DNA of 64,000 nt, from the NCBI GenBank assembly GCA_946902985.2, contig OX336388.2, positions 370,127,387-370,191,386 on the forward strand. Direction: 5' to 3'. A program made the position numbers and the translations under genes. Below the pieces are notes generated by a model. The model was not told where the DNA came from and did no database searches. It saw only the letters and a program-made list of their open reading frames with translations. Below are positions 9,790 to 19,440 of this stretch, piece after piece. The first letter of the stretch is position 1. The number at the start of each line of letters is the position of its first letter. The stretch is from Meconema thalassinum (lineage: Eukaryota > Arthropoda > Insecta > Orthoptera > Tettigoniidae).

Positions 9790-12017
9790 ATTAATAGAAA
9801 CTAGCAGAGCCCGCGTAGAGTATCTACGCAATAACAGTGCAATGTAAGGAACGGCCTGAGCTATTAGTAACATTACATTTATTTACGAAAAAACTTCACA
9901 AACATAATATATTGATACCAGTGCAGGAAGGAAAGATCAAACTGGGCTGTGAAATGATAACTTCACAGAGGACATTTGGGATACAACCAGGACTTCTTTC
10001 ACATACAGTAATTCTCGAGTGAGGTGTACCGAGTTGTATCTAAGAAGCCAAATCACATTTCTTCCAATGTATTTTGTTAAGATATTTTTTTGAATTTATC
10101 TATAAGAAAATTCTCTAAACACACAGTTGGTTATTTTGTTACTTGTTGACACAACCGATAGTGAGCTAAGCGATCTTACCCGTGAAAGGGCTACGTAAAA
10201 CTGTCCATGAGTAAAGACGGGTTTTGTCAAGTGAAGGCAGATTTTATCGAAAGTCTGACCCTGAGATTTATTTATTGTCATTGAGAAAGCCAAACGTACT
10301 GGGAATTGCCTTCTTTTAATTTTAAAAGGCATGTTCGTATCAGAGGGGATAATGGTTATCCTGGATATGAAAACGATTTCCCTCTTATCAGATTCTATAA
10401 TAGTAGCCTCTATGATATTACGTTGTAACCCGTTAACTATTAGCCTTGCCCCATTGCAGACCCCTTTTGAGGGTAGAATATTTCTTAATGACATAATGAT
10501 AGCACCTTTCTTAAGTCTAAGTTTGTGTGGAGGCATGCTAGTTGGTGTCAGACTGTTCAGAAATTCTTCATGGTAAGCCAAGTGATCTTGTTCATGCTCA
10601 CTAACAATACAGTCTACACTCTCGTAGACATCATCTCCAGGTAAACGCTGAAGTACTCGATTGTGCAGTTCAGGCGACGCTTCATTGGCGACCGTAAGAA
10701 GAGTTCTCCCTTTAAGCTCCTGTGGGGTGACAGCAGTAAAATCAAAATCACCATATAGTTGTTCAACTGGATCTTGTATTTGTGGATAGCATGTAGATGG
10801 TACCGTAACTTCCGCCCCAGTCTTGCCTTCTCCTATTTCTAAAAGCCAAGTTGAAAATTCTTCTTCAGAATTTAAAGCGCGCATGTTCTGGGTGAGTTTA
10901 AGTACATGGAATTTATGCCAGAGGCTATGCCGCTTCAAACAGCTAGCAACTGTCAAAGAACGTGATCCTCTCATTATGACAGGAAGGACTTGGCGAAAAT
11001 CACCACCCAGTAAGATGACTTTACCACCGAATGCTTCAGTACAGTTGGGCAGACATTTGAGAAGTCTGACCACAGCTAAAAATGCGTACACATGCGTCAT
11101 TGGTGCTTCATCCCAAATAATTAATTTTGTTTTCAACAGGGCTGTTGCTTCTGGTGTGTTTGGCGTAACGTTGCACGTAGAATTAGAATTGAGAATCAGA
11201 GGGATTTTGAAGACAGAATGGGCAGTTCGTCCTCCTTGTAGAAGTGTAGCTGCTATTCCTGTAGACGCTACTGGAGTAGCTTGATCTCCTTTTGCTCTGA
11301 TTATATGTAACAATGTAGAGTAAACAAATGTTTTACCAGTTCCTGCCGGACCATCTAAAGAGAAACAGTTCTGCTTTAATGTTTCTTTTGGTTTTCCATA
11401 TATGGCATTAAAGATCGAATCTACAACCCGTAGTTGCACCTCAGTAAGCTTATGTCTGTTGCTGATAGCCCTAGCTTGCTCTTCTAAAACATCAAACGAA
11501 TGCATTCCTGGACTGTTAACGTGTAGTTTTACATCTGACAAGTTAAGTTTCTTAAGATCTAAGCCGTAGGTGTGAAGGAGGCCATTGATTTCAATGAGTG
11601 CATACTGTGGGCCACTTTCTTCAGAGTATCTGCGTACAAAATGTTCAGACATTGCTTCTTTATGTTGGCCCCAAAGCTCGGGAACCTTTTCTGGTTCTCC
11701 GAAAACACAGATAATGACAAATAATAATCGTAAGCGACTTGGCACATGAGAGTGAGTTGCCTCAAGGATAGTATCATGCCAAATTTTATCTCCTTGAAGA
11801 AGTCCAAGTTTTTTACACGTTTCCTGGAAAGTCTTGCATAGAACTCCATTGACTGTCCTGACACTATCAAAACCTTTGGTACCCTTTACTCTTATTAGCA
11901 GCATTCGCAAGAAGTATCTTTCTCTATCGTGCATACTAACTACTAATAGCTCGGGCCGTTTTTATTGCACTGTTATTGAGTAGATTCTCTACGCGGGCTC
12001 TGCTAGTTGTTATTAAT
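9790..12017 (-). mobile_element. Inverted-repeat-bounded element carrying a Helitron-type helicase
   Basis: The sequence at about 9790-9869, starting ATTAATAGAAACTAGCAGAG, recurs inverted at about 11941-12017, starting ATTAATAACAACTAGCAGAG on the minus strand. The two arms align over roughly 80 bp (CCCGCGTAGAG, CAATAACAGTGCAAT, GAGCTATTAGTA) with a few mismatches and one small gap. Between them is one long minus-strand gene, the helicase at 10096-11934. Its ATG lies seven bases inside the right arm. CTAGCAGAGCCCGCG resembles known Helentron/HINE 5' ends of the CTAGC...CCCGCG type. Ordinary Helitrons lack long symmetric TIRs, so the structure may be a novel derivative or two opposed Helentron 5' ends. 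Confidence 0.7.
10096..11934 (-). CDS. Helitron-type PIF1-family DNA helicase (intact ORF)
   Basis: This 612-codon frame has no internal stop. It opens with RERYFLRMLLIRVKG and SVRTVNGVLCKTF, which is the segment that joins the Rep nuclease to the helicase in Helitron RepHel proteins. SF1B/PIF1 motifs follow in order: Walker A GPAGTGKT (residues 195-202), TGIAATLL with GGRTAHS (225-240), Walker B IIWDEAPM (272-279), GGDFRQVLPV (310-319), TINKSQGQTF (553-562) and YVALSRVRS (580-588). The expected role is ATP-driven unwinding during rolling-circle-like transposition in the nucleus. The HUH nuclease (Rep) domain that should precede it is absent. The start used is the first ATG inside the inverted repeat. 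Absence of stops over 1.8 kb, amid decayed neighbours, suggests recent activity or selection. A domesticated PIF1 is possible but less likely given the Helitron-specific N-terminal segment. Confidence 0.9.
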   Translation of the reverse strand: MHDRERYFLRMLLIRVKGTKGFDSVRTVNGVLCKTFQETCKKLGLLQGDKIWHDTILEATHSHVPSRLRLLFVIICVFGEPEKVPELWGQHKEAMSEHFVRRYSEESGPQYALIEINGLLHTYGLDLKKLNLSDVKLHVNSPGMHSFDVLEEQARAISNRHKLTEVQLRVVDSIFNAIYGKPKETLKQNCFSLDGPAGTGKTFVYSTLLHIIRAKGDQATPVASTGIAATLLQGGRTAHSVFKIPLILNSNSTCNVTPNTPEATALLKTKLIIWDEAPMTHVYAFLAVVRLLKCLPNCTEAFGGKVILLGGDFRQVLPVIMRGSRSLTVASCLKRHSLWHKFHVLKLTQNMRALNSEEEFSTWLLEIGEGKTGAEVTVPSTCYPQIQDPVEQLYGDFDFTAVTPQELKGRTLLTVANEASPELHNRVLQRLPGDDVYESVDCIVSEHEQDHLAYHEEFLNSLTPTSMPPHKLRLKKGAIIMSLRNILPSKGVCNGARLIVNGLQRNIIEATIIESDKREIVFISRITIIPSDTNMPFKIKRRQFPVRLAFSMTINKSQGQTFDKICLHLTKPVFTHGQFYVALSRVRSLSSLSVVSTSNKITNCVFREFSYR

Positions 12018-12667
12018 CATACGCCTGTATGTTGCTTCATTCGTATCAAATATGTACAGTTGCCCATACCCTGGTTTCTGATGTTATTTTGTGTATAGAG
12101 GAGATATCATATGGTAAATTTGTCCGTGGATACGAAAACAGTACGGTCCTACTCCAGGAGGTACTTCGATTTCGGCTCCCATTGAAGCAAAACCTAAAGC
12201 AGCGTTATATTCCCGAACATGCTTTCGATAATTCTTTGCTTCAGGGGAGTTTGTTGTTAGTAACTTATTTATTAAAATAGGGGCTTCGGGTGTATCTGCA
12301 AATGAAACTATTCCATCATGACAACATTTGGTGTACTTCCGGGAAGAACTGAACACATTTGGCCAGTAAAACGCGCCACAGTAGTTGCAACTCTGCGTCA
12401 TACTTCCGCAAGTATGTTCTTCAATAGCAATCGCAAGCTGTAAATTATTTGTTTCCTATACCTGGTCATTTAAACTGATGGGTTTTTCAAAGTCTCGTCG
12501 AATGAGGTTAACCGTTTCCCGTTCGTCAGGTGATTTCCTTTTCCTAACATGTTCATTCCTCTTCCTCATACCAATTAATCACATCTCTCTGTCTAGAGGA
12601 TCTTCATGTTCTATCCGTAATGCAGCACCGTTTTTTAAATACTCCAGTCTCTTCGCTCGTTTTTCTC
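12018..12667 (-). pseudogene. Helentron Rep-protein N-terminal (zinc-finger) segment, broken
   Basis: On the minus strand the fragments read RDLGEKRAKRLEYLKNGAAL, then a segment with two stops, then CNYCGAFYWPNV...KCCHDGIV. That is a CxxC...CCxxG zinc-binding arrangement. EYNAALGFASMGAEI and FRIHGQIYHMISPLY follow, and a shifted frame ends KPGYGQLYIFDTNEATYRRM. This is the standard N-terminal region of Helitron RepHel proteins that precedes the Rep nuclease. The coding similarity stops exactly where the right inverted repeat of the helicase element begins (12017). The Rep nuclease and several hundred residues are therefore missing between here and the helicase. It lies downstream of the OTU gene on the same strand, as in Helentrons. 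Confidence 0.8.
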
Positions 12668-13252
12668 CTAAATCTCGTCCGTTAAATGAACAGGAGGCCT
12701 ACCACCGCGTTTGACTTTCACGGGTCTTCCGCGTTTCGCTTGGTGATTATTAGTTGAGGGAATTTCAACATGGGTAGGAAGGGATCGAGATTGTGTAATT
12801 GTAATGCTGGGATTCATTTCCTCATAAACATAGAAATGCCCACTATTGTAATCACCTGTAAAGCGCAGTCGTTTAACAGGATTTCCAGAATTACCGAAGG
12901 AATACAAACACTGTCTACCACTATATACTTGAAATGTGAAAGGAAATATATCACCAGCAGCAGTGAGTTCACATGTAGTACCATAAGTTGATAGCCGTAT
13001 CATGTCGTTATAATACTCAACAGGAGATATATGGTTATCACCCGCAGCGTCATGATTGTATGTCCAGCATTGAAATCTATCCCAGTTACTCGTAACATGA
13101 GTTATAATAGATTCACGTATTTGACGATACATTTCCGTAGAACCAAAAACGCAGTAAGATAAGGAATGGAATAGACATGACCCATCTTTGTTCATCGGAA
13201 TGACACGATTAGCCGTAGGAATGTCATTTATATTCAAATCTTCGTATCTCAT
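12668..13252 (-). CDS. OTU-like cysteine protease of a Helentron
   Basis: This 194-residue frame begins at an ATG at 13252. The OTU signature NKDGSCLFHSLSYCVFG has Asp23 and catalytic Cys26, and the presumptive catalytic histidine is His139 in NSGHFYVYEE. The middle segment YGTTCELTAAGDIF corresponds to the usual G-T-W-x-x-x-x-E region of OTU folds. The tail has two basic AT-hook-like patches, KRGRPVK and RGGRP. OTU proteases act on ubiquitin linkages and are known passengers of Helentron/Helitron2 coding sequences, placed upstream of RepHel, as here. The stop at 12668-12670 is followed by in-frame-shifted Helitron sequence, so in the ancestor the domain may have been fused to RepHel. The function in transposition is unknown. 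Confidence 0.85.
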   Translation of the reverse strand: MRYEDLNINDIPTANRVIPMNKDGSCLFHSLSYCVFGSTEMYRQIRESIITHVTSNWDRFQCWTYNHDAAGDNHISPVEYYNDMIRLSTYGTTCELTAAGDIFPFTFQVYSGRQCLYSFGNSGNPVKRLRFTGDYNSGHFYVYEEMNPSITITQSRSLPTHVEIPSTNNHQAKRGRPVKVKRGGRPPVHLTDEI

Positions 13253-13712
13253 TGTAACACGTATACAGAGCGACAGAAAGTTCTGAACTTGGCCTAGTAG
13301 TCGTTGACGGTGGCGCTTGGCGGAAAAAGTAGGAACTATTCGAAAAATTCTAAGTTGCAGTACTTAAATTAAAATAATTCCTCTCGGCACGCCGGAAGGC
13401 GGAGGTAGATTTCACCGGGCAAACTAGGGGATAGGCTATAATAGGCAAAATATGCAAGTTTTCGTAGGAGGATCAGACCTCATTTATTGCGAGGAAGTAT
13501 TTTACAATTGGAGGTTAGTTAACATTTTTTCGTCTTTCTATGCATATTTTTAACATTTTACTGTCTTATGGGGATGGTAACCTTCTTGTCATTTGGGGTT
13601 CATTTTTATTATACTTGTGATCACACTGTCCTAATGCAAGGTTTGGAACTAATGTGTAACTATCTAACAGTCTGTTACTTCTTCACGCAAAATTGTATCT
13701 CCCGCAGAGATA
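13253..13712. other. No recognised feature
   Basis: The segment may contain the 5' non-coding part of the Helentron upstream of the OTU gene, but I see no diagnostic terminus. Confidence 0.35.
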
Positions 13713-14085
13713 TTGGTTGGTTCCTCAGTTTAGGGGCTGCGACAAGGTGGTCATGTAACCCCGTGTACATTGGGTGTGTGTAGAATCTGTCTGATAAACG
13801 GTGTTATTTGTGATGACTGTATGAGTCTGTAATTCAGGTAAGGTCTGCAGACGGTCAATTTTAAGCAGTAGTACCTAATTTTGTACCAAATACTAACGTC
13901 AACGACACCTAGCTGTGAACTTGGCTTCTAGATGCAACCAGCAACTTGCAACGAACGTTGTAACTTCCCCTCCGAAGGAAAGCATGCTGACGGATTTTTA
14001 GCGCTCTTAGAAAACCGGCGACTTTGGCCGGCTTTGAACCAGCGACCTTGAGCATAGAAGTTCAGCATGCTACCAGTTAGCCGCT
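13713..14085 (-). repeat. Mosaic SINE: head alpha with tail y
   Basis: On the minus strand the tRNA-like head (near 14085, B-box-like GGTTCAAAGCC) matches the head of the 8129-8545 SINE. The tail (13713-13830, reverse complement of CTCAGTTTAGGGGCTGCGAC) matches the tail of the 48729-49060 SINE. The body is shortened by an internal deletion relative to 18716-19222. Confidence 0.75.
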
Positions 14086-14103
14086 TCCCTCATAGTCAGA
14101 TGG

Positions 14104-15229
14104 AACAAGAAGTTCCGTGACGAACTAAAGAGCCTACTTTTCTTAAAATTAAGATTCATGCCATGGATTAATCTACAGTATATGAACCTATCTAGAATAA
14201 TGACGAAATTAAGTGGGTAATATCGAAATGTCTTAATTAGTTCGAAATAAGGTATACTAGGCATAATGTAGCCTAATAGAGCAATACAGTTGGCTGCTCT
14301 GGTGACTGAATATATTCTTACTTCCATCTCCTAAGGTACAGAATACAAAATGTGGTTGAAGTCCAAAGGACGTTACATGGATTTAGACATTGGATCTATT
14401 AGTACACGTAAAAGCATGTTGGCAACAATGTCATGCGAGTGCTGGTCAGAAATAGTCAGAAATATTATATATTTTTGTGCCAATTTTGGATGAAATCCAT
14501 TTGTTGGTATAGAAGTTACATGTATTTAAAAATTGGTCCTATCAGCAGGCTTAGAATAATGTTGGTAGAACTGACGTGTATATGTTACTCCAAATTAATG
14601 TAAAATGTCAGGTAATTTACGTGTGCATAGTTTAAAGCTGTCGGCTTGCACACTTTCTAATATATTTGGATACAAAATAGAGAGCAATTATTAACAGTTG
14701 GCAGCACTAGTGGCTCTTAAGAATACACTCAGTCATATCTGTTTATGTACGCATATTACATACAAAATTTGGTTGAAATCCAATTGATAGTGTAGAAGTT
14801 ATATGCATTTAAAAATTGGACTTATCAGAAGGCTTAAAATTATTTTGGCAACGCTGTCATGTATGGCCACCTGGAAATTAAACTGAAATAGTATTATCTA
14901 TATGTGTGCCAATTTTAGAATAGCTCCCATGTATACTTTCCAAGATATCCGACATGGAGCTCTAATTTCTAGTGCGTTTTTTTAGCAGTTGGTAGCACTG
15001 GCCACTTTTTCAAATATGGGCCTGAGATATTCCGGTATACATCTTTACTCATACTAAATTTGGTTTCGATTGCTGCAGCCGTTTAGGAGTTGATAGAGGG
15101 GGACACACACACACAGCCATCCAGCCAGACAGACAGAAGGACAGACCGACAGACAAACAGACACATTTTCCCGGATGGATCTCATGTCTTCTTTTTCCTC
15201 ATGTTTGCAAAGTGTGAAAAGTAGGCTAA
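14104..15229 (-). mobile_element. HINE family H1 (non-autonomous Helitron2-like)
   Basis: In element orientation (minus strand) it starts TTAGCCTACTTTTC and ends GAAAAGTAGGCTCTTTAG, a hairpin AGTTC-GTCACG-GAACT, then TCTTGTT. The 5'-terminal 12 bp are thus repeated inverted, but subterminally, at the 3' end, followed by a short stem-loop. This is the asymmetric TIR plus 3' hairpin layout of Helitron2/Helentron elements. Near the 5' end are (GACA)n and (CA)n microsatellites, and CAGCCGTTTAGGAGTT is typical of HINE interiors. It is non-coding. Other copies lie at 39055-42402 and 61125-62573. Confidence 0.75.
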
Positions 15230-15999
15230 AAATTAATGTGATCTCGTTAATGGCGTTTTCTTGGCAACCTCTGATAGCTCGTCCCTCATCAATTTAGAAG
15301 CGTTGTCATGGTAACCTCTGATAGCACTTGGCATTTTCTTATTTCCGAAATCATTTTTCTCATCTCTTGGCGTAATGGAGGGTCAGATCAAAAATTCTTA
15401 CAGACAAAAGTTTTAGGTAATTATTAGGGGAATATTTTCCATTTTGTACGGTTTTGATAGTGTGCCTATTAAGAGAGATATGATTAATGTTTCCCGAAAA
15501 AAACACTTTTTTCCAACCTTTTGGTCAATGATTGGTGCTATCAAAAAACTTATTTGACATACATTTTTGGCCCTTATCCGACGCATATTATGAACTTTGA
15601 ATGGATTCGATATTTCACGTATTAAGAGAGTTATAGCGAAATTTCACTTTTTCGAAAAAAGCCCCCCATTTTCACCCCCTTCGACCGATTCAGCCCATTA
15701 ACGAACTCGACCGAGATTTTATAGGGATACACATTATATTAAAAATTCAAAGTGATTGGTGCAAAATTACGGCAGTTATCGTGTCCACAAGAAACTGATA
15801 TATATATATATATGTATATATAGATAGATAGACAGATAGATAGATAGATAGATAGATACATAAATTATATATAAACTTTTGAACTGACGGTGGTTTTGGG
15901 GTCTGGGGGATGTGAAACGCGAAGATATGTCGAAATTTTCCGGAAGTCGAAACATGGTACCCATTGCAATAGTTAGCTTTCTAATGAAATCTACCTAAA
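15230..15999. repeat. Unassigned sequence with (TA)n/(GATA)n microsatellite
   Basis: TATA and GATA/GACA repeats occupy about 15797-15860. The surrounding ~550 bp at 15240-15790 read like a dispersed repeat (TTGGTGCTATCAAAAAACTT and similar phrases), but I find no second copy in this window. Confidence 0.5.
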
Positions 16000-16130
16000 A
16001 CAGATAGCACACACTAATACAGTCATTACAATTAACACCGGTTATCAGACAGATTCTACACACACCCAAAGTACACGAGGCTACATGACAGCATTGTCGC
16101 AGCCCCTAAATTTAAGAACCAACCAACCAA
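16000..16130 (+). repeat. SINE tail y fragment
   Basis: ACACACACCCAAAGTACACG, GGCTACATGACAGC and a terminal AACCAACCAACC run match the 3' tails at 48955-49060 and (inverted) 13713-13830. The 5' head is missing. Confidence 0.65.
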
Positions 16131-16747
16131 AGAGACAGACAGAGCTAAAGTGAGCGAGACGATAGCTCGTAGATCTAATAGTGGAAACTCCCGTGAGAAA
16201 CTGGCAACACCAATTCTGCTTACGTTACCTGTATTTTTTTCTATTAATCTGAGCATAAACACTTTCAGCTTTTGTAATCTTTCGGGGTATACTGGGGTTA
16301 TCCCTCTCATACAAAGTCATAGAATATAAAAAAGAAAACAATACAACATCATAAAAGAACATTAATTTTAACCTCCCAGACTAAGCCACCTGCCATGCCA
16401 CACAGTTTGTTGGGGTTATACACAGTACCGGTACTCCCAGCAAGTGCCATTATAAGGAAAGGAAGCTTGTAGTTTAACGTGACCGTTAATCAGCGCCATT
16501 ATAGGCCCAACATATGAGTTACTCCAAAATGATGTTTCCAAATGTGTGTAGGGGTAGGCTAAGTTGTCTGCCAAAATATCAGGGACATTTGAAGACATTT
16601 TTTGTCATTTTTGTCTGAAAGCACCCACGGGATTAGAAGCAGATTAACTGGTTGTTTTCTATCAATTAATGACTCTAATGAAGGTATCTGTAACAGCTGT
16701 AAGAATTTACTGACTGTCAAGTATTTCAAAGTCCTGATTAATTTAAT
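16131..16747. other. No recognised feature
   Basis: Short frames only. No motif is recognised. Confidence 0.35.
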
Positions 16748-16895
16748 GTTTTATTGGTTTTACGTCCCTGTTAACTACTGAGGCTTTTAGAGACGACGGG
16801 GTACTGTAATTTTGCCCCGAAGGGGATCTTTTACGTGCCAGTAAAGCTAACATGGCTCCCTCGCAATTGCGCACCCTGGAATGCCAACTAGCGAC
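16748..16895 (-). repeat. SINE family 2 fragment, minus strand
   Basis: CCCGAAGGGGATCTTTTACG and TGCCAGTAAAGCTAACATGG are the reverse complement of the 3' half of the SINE at 40171-40420. The tRNA-like head is eroded. Confidence 0.7.
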
Positions 16896-18519
16896 AACGA
16901 CTTACTCTGCATCATGAGAGTCCGGGAAAAATTGCTAAAGGACATTGCCCATCTTACAGAATATGGTTGACATATGCCAAGGCTACTAAATTACATAGAT
17001 TATGAGATAGAAACTCTAAAATACAAGGCAGCAGTGCTATAATAAGGTATGGGGATGAGGTTGGTATTCGTGGTGCAGGAGTGCTAACCCTATGAGTGGC
17101 ACCATTCACAATATCCACAGGCACCTGATCTACCTCCGAAAGACATTACTTAACTTCCACATAATCATAGCTATAATTGCGACTGAAACATCTGTGAAAT
17201 AAAAGATACGAGCCTTACAGTAGTCGCATATGATGTGTAACATGTTATCCTACTATGAAATTGAGATGAAATATATGTGAATTCATCTGACATGTTATCC
17301 TACTCGTATACTACACAGCTTGGACATTCTTAAAATGTTAATTTACGCTCCGTTTTCATACTGGTACTATGATGAATGTATTGATTTAATTGGAGATATG
17401 CTACTGTCACACTTGTTTGAACAAATACCACATAGGTAAATTAAGAGGAGGAATGAAACCATAGTATCTAGCCTATCTATAGACTACTAGAAATAATGTT
17501 CAATACAATCAAATTTCCCAACTCCTGCTTGGTGCAAACTATAGTAATTAAAATTAGATAAATCGTAATTTCATGTAGATTCTGTTAAAATGACGCATAA
17601 TGTTATGATATATATATTGTTTAAATCGATAAACCGATAGCAAAAATAAGTGCCGGGACTGGGGTTCAAACCTGTCACCTCATGATTCGCAGACCAAGAT
17701 GTTATTTACAGAGCCATTACAACCACAGATATTTGGAGTACAGGACAGGTACTCATTTTCACGTGCCGGTAATAATATGGAAGTATTTTTGTATGCTCCA
17801 TTAATTTTTTTTTCGATAATGTTCCTCTGTGGAATTGAGTTTTAAATTAGTTATGAATACGCCTACTTGACAGTAATGGTAATTCCTATAGTGGTGTATG
17901 AAAGGCTAGCCCAGTCCCCGTATAAAATCATCGATATATATTAAATTAATCACTGCATTACCACAATGTGGGTTAATATCTGAATAGCCATTGTGCAGAA
18001 ACATAATAGCGGCTTTTCCAACTAGTTACAATGTTTCATATACAAGTATATCATCATTTAAATACTGATACGAAGACATGTGGTTTGTGTTTCAATGAGT
18101 TGACACCAGAGTTCGCATGAGCGTTTACCGTTCAGTATGAAAGTGTTGAGAAAAGTTACTCGGCGAGTGGATGCCCATCACTTTTATCCAGAGATTTAAA
18201 AACAGAGTCTTAATAAATCATAATTGTTTTCAGAAAATATGATTTAATGAATATTTTTACACCAAAGAACGACAACTTGATGATGAATCATTGTAGAAAT
18301 ATCTGTAATGGCGCCTCCAAACCTTCAAGTAATCCTGCTTTAGCAGCCAGGAGGGATGCGATCCGATCCAGCTGGCAGTGCGTCTTACACACTTCAGTCC
18401 GATCCACTTCCGTCCCCTGTTTCAAAATCACTCCCACAAAAATATCCAGCAACCGAGTGGAAAGATGTTAGGCCTACACATCAAAAATCATCCTTTGTCC
18501 TATTTGGAAACAAACCCAT
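16896..18519. other. No recognised gene
   Basis: A+T-rich sequence. A tRNA-like B box inverted at about 17655 (GGGGTTCAAACCTG) hints at one old SINE head on the minus strand. Nothing else is assignable. Confidence 0.35.
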
Positions 18520-18665
18520 ATCATCTCAGTTCAGCCTCACGAGGTTGAGTGAAACCCGTTCCAGCGTGATATGGGGATGTAGTTGATGATTGCTGATGAT
18601 AAACTTGTATGTGGAATCTGTCTGATAATTTGTGTTATTGTGTTGGGTGTGCTAGTGTGAGTATT
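18520..18665 (-). repeat. SINE family 6 fragment
   Basis: CAGTTCAGCCTCACGAGGTT and GTGGAATCTGTCTGATAATT match the body and tail of the 1214-1530 minus-strand copy, with sequence missing between them. Confidence 0.55.
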
Positions 18666-18715
18666 TTTCATCGGGGTTAGGATTAAATAGGAAGCGGCCG
18701 CGGTCTTAAGTGGGT

Positions 18716-19222
18716 TGATTGGTTGGTTGGTTCCTCAGTTCTTGGGCTGCGACAACGCGGTCATGTAGCCCCGTGTACTTTGCGTTTGTGTAGAATCTGC
18801 CTGATAACCGGTGTTAATTGTGATGACTGTATTAGTGTGTGTTATCTGTTTTTCATTCAAGCAAGGACATCAGACGACAATTTCAAGTAGTTCCTACTTT
18901 CTCTACCAAATGCTACAGTCCACGACACCTAGCTGTGAACTTGGCTACTACTAGATGCCATCGCAACCAGCGCCTGGTGACGAACGTTGGGACTTAAGAG
19001 CATTAACCAAATCTAACCTACAAATTTTGCTGCACAGAAGTTTAGTTAGTTGAAGGTTCTTTTACATGCCATAAATCTATGACATGGGTTCGCCGGCTTT
19101 ACTTCCCCTCCGAAGGAAGGCATACTGAGGGGTTTTAAAAAATCCGACGACTTCAGCCGGGTTTGAACCCGCGACCTTGGACATAGAAGCTCAGCATGCT
19201 ACCAACTACGCCACCGAAGCCG
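18716..19222 (-). repeat. Mosaic SINE: head alpha with tail y (longest copy)
   Basis: The head on the minus strand starts GGCTTCGGTGGCGTAGTTGG with B box GGGTTCAAACCC. The body (19140-18885) is like the 8129-8545 SINE in its first ~200 bp and then diverges (GCTGGTTGCGATGGCA). The 3' end (18716-18850) is tail y, reverse complement of CTGCGACAACGCGGTCATG, not the tail x of the 8129-8545 SINE. Confidence 0.75.
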
Positions 19223-19299
19223 CCAGGTCTTACGTTTGCTACCATCGAGGCATTTTGTCTGAAACAGAAGTGGGATAACACGAAAAACAACTTCTGGAT

Positions 19300-19440
19300 G
19301 ACTGAGGTTGGAAACGAACCACTCTATCTCAGTTCTCTCTCACGAGGCTGAGTGTACCACGGATCAGAATTAATTTTCTTTACAAGGTCGAACCCGGATC
19401 TCGAAGATGACAATAAAGAACGCTGGCCACTGCGTTAGGT
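19300..19440 (-). repeat. SINE family 6 head fragment
   Basis: TCTCACGAGGCTGAGTGTAC and the inverted B box within AAGGTCGAACCCGGATCTCG match the head half of family 6. The tail is missing. Confidence 0.5.

Noticed and set aside
10331..11284. Plus-strand frames of 81 and 153 codons
   Set aside because: They are antisense shadows of the helicase coding sequence.
10096..11934. Host PIF1 helicase gene
   Set aside because: The N-terminal RERYFLRMLLIRVKG/TVNGV segment is specific to Helitron RepHel proteins, and there are Helentron OTU and zinc-finger pieces on the same strand, so a transposon origin is favoured.
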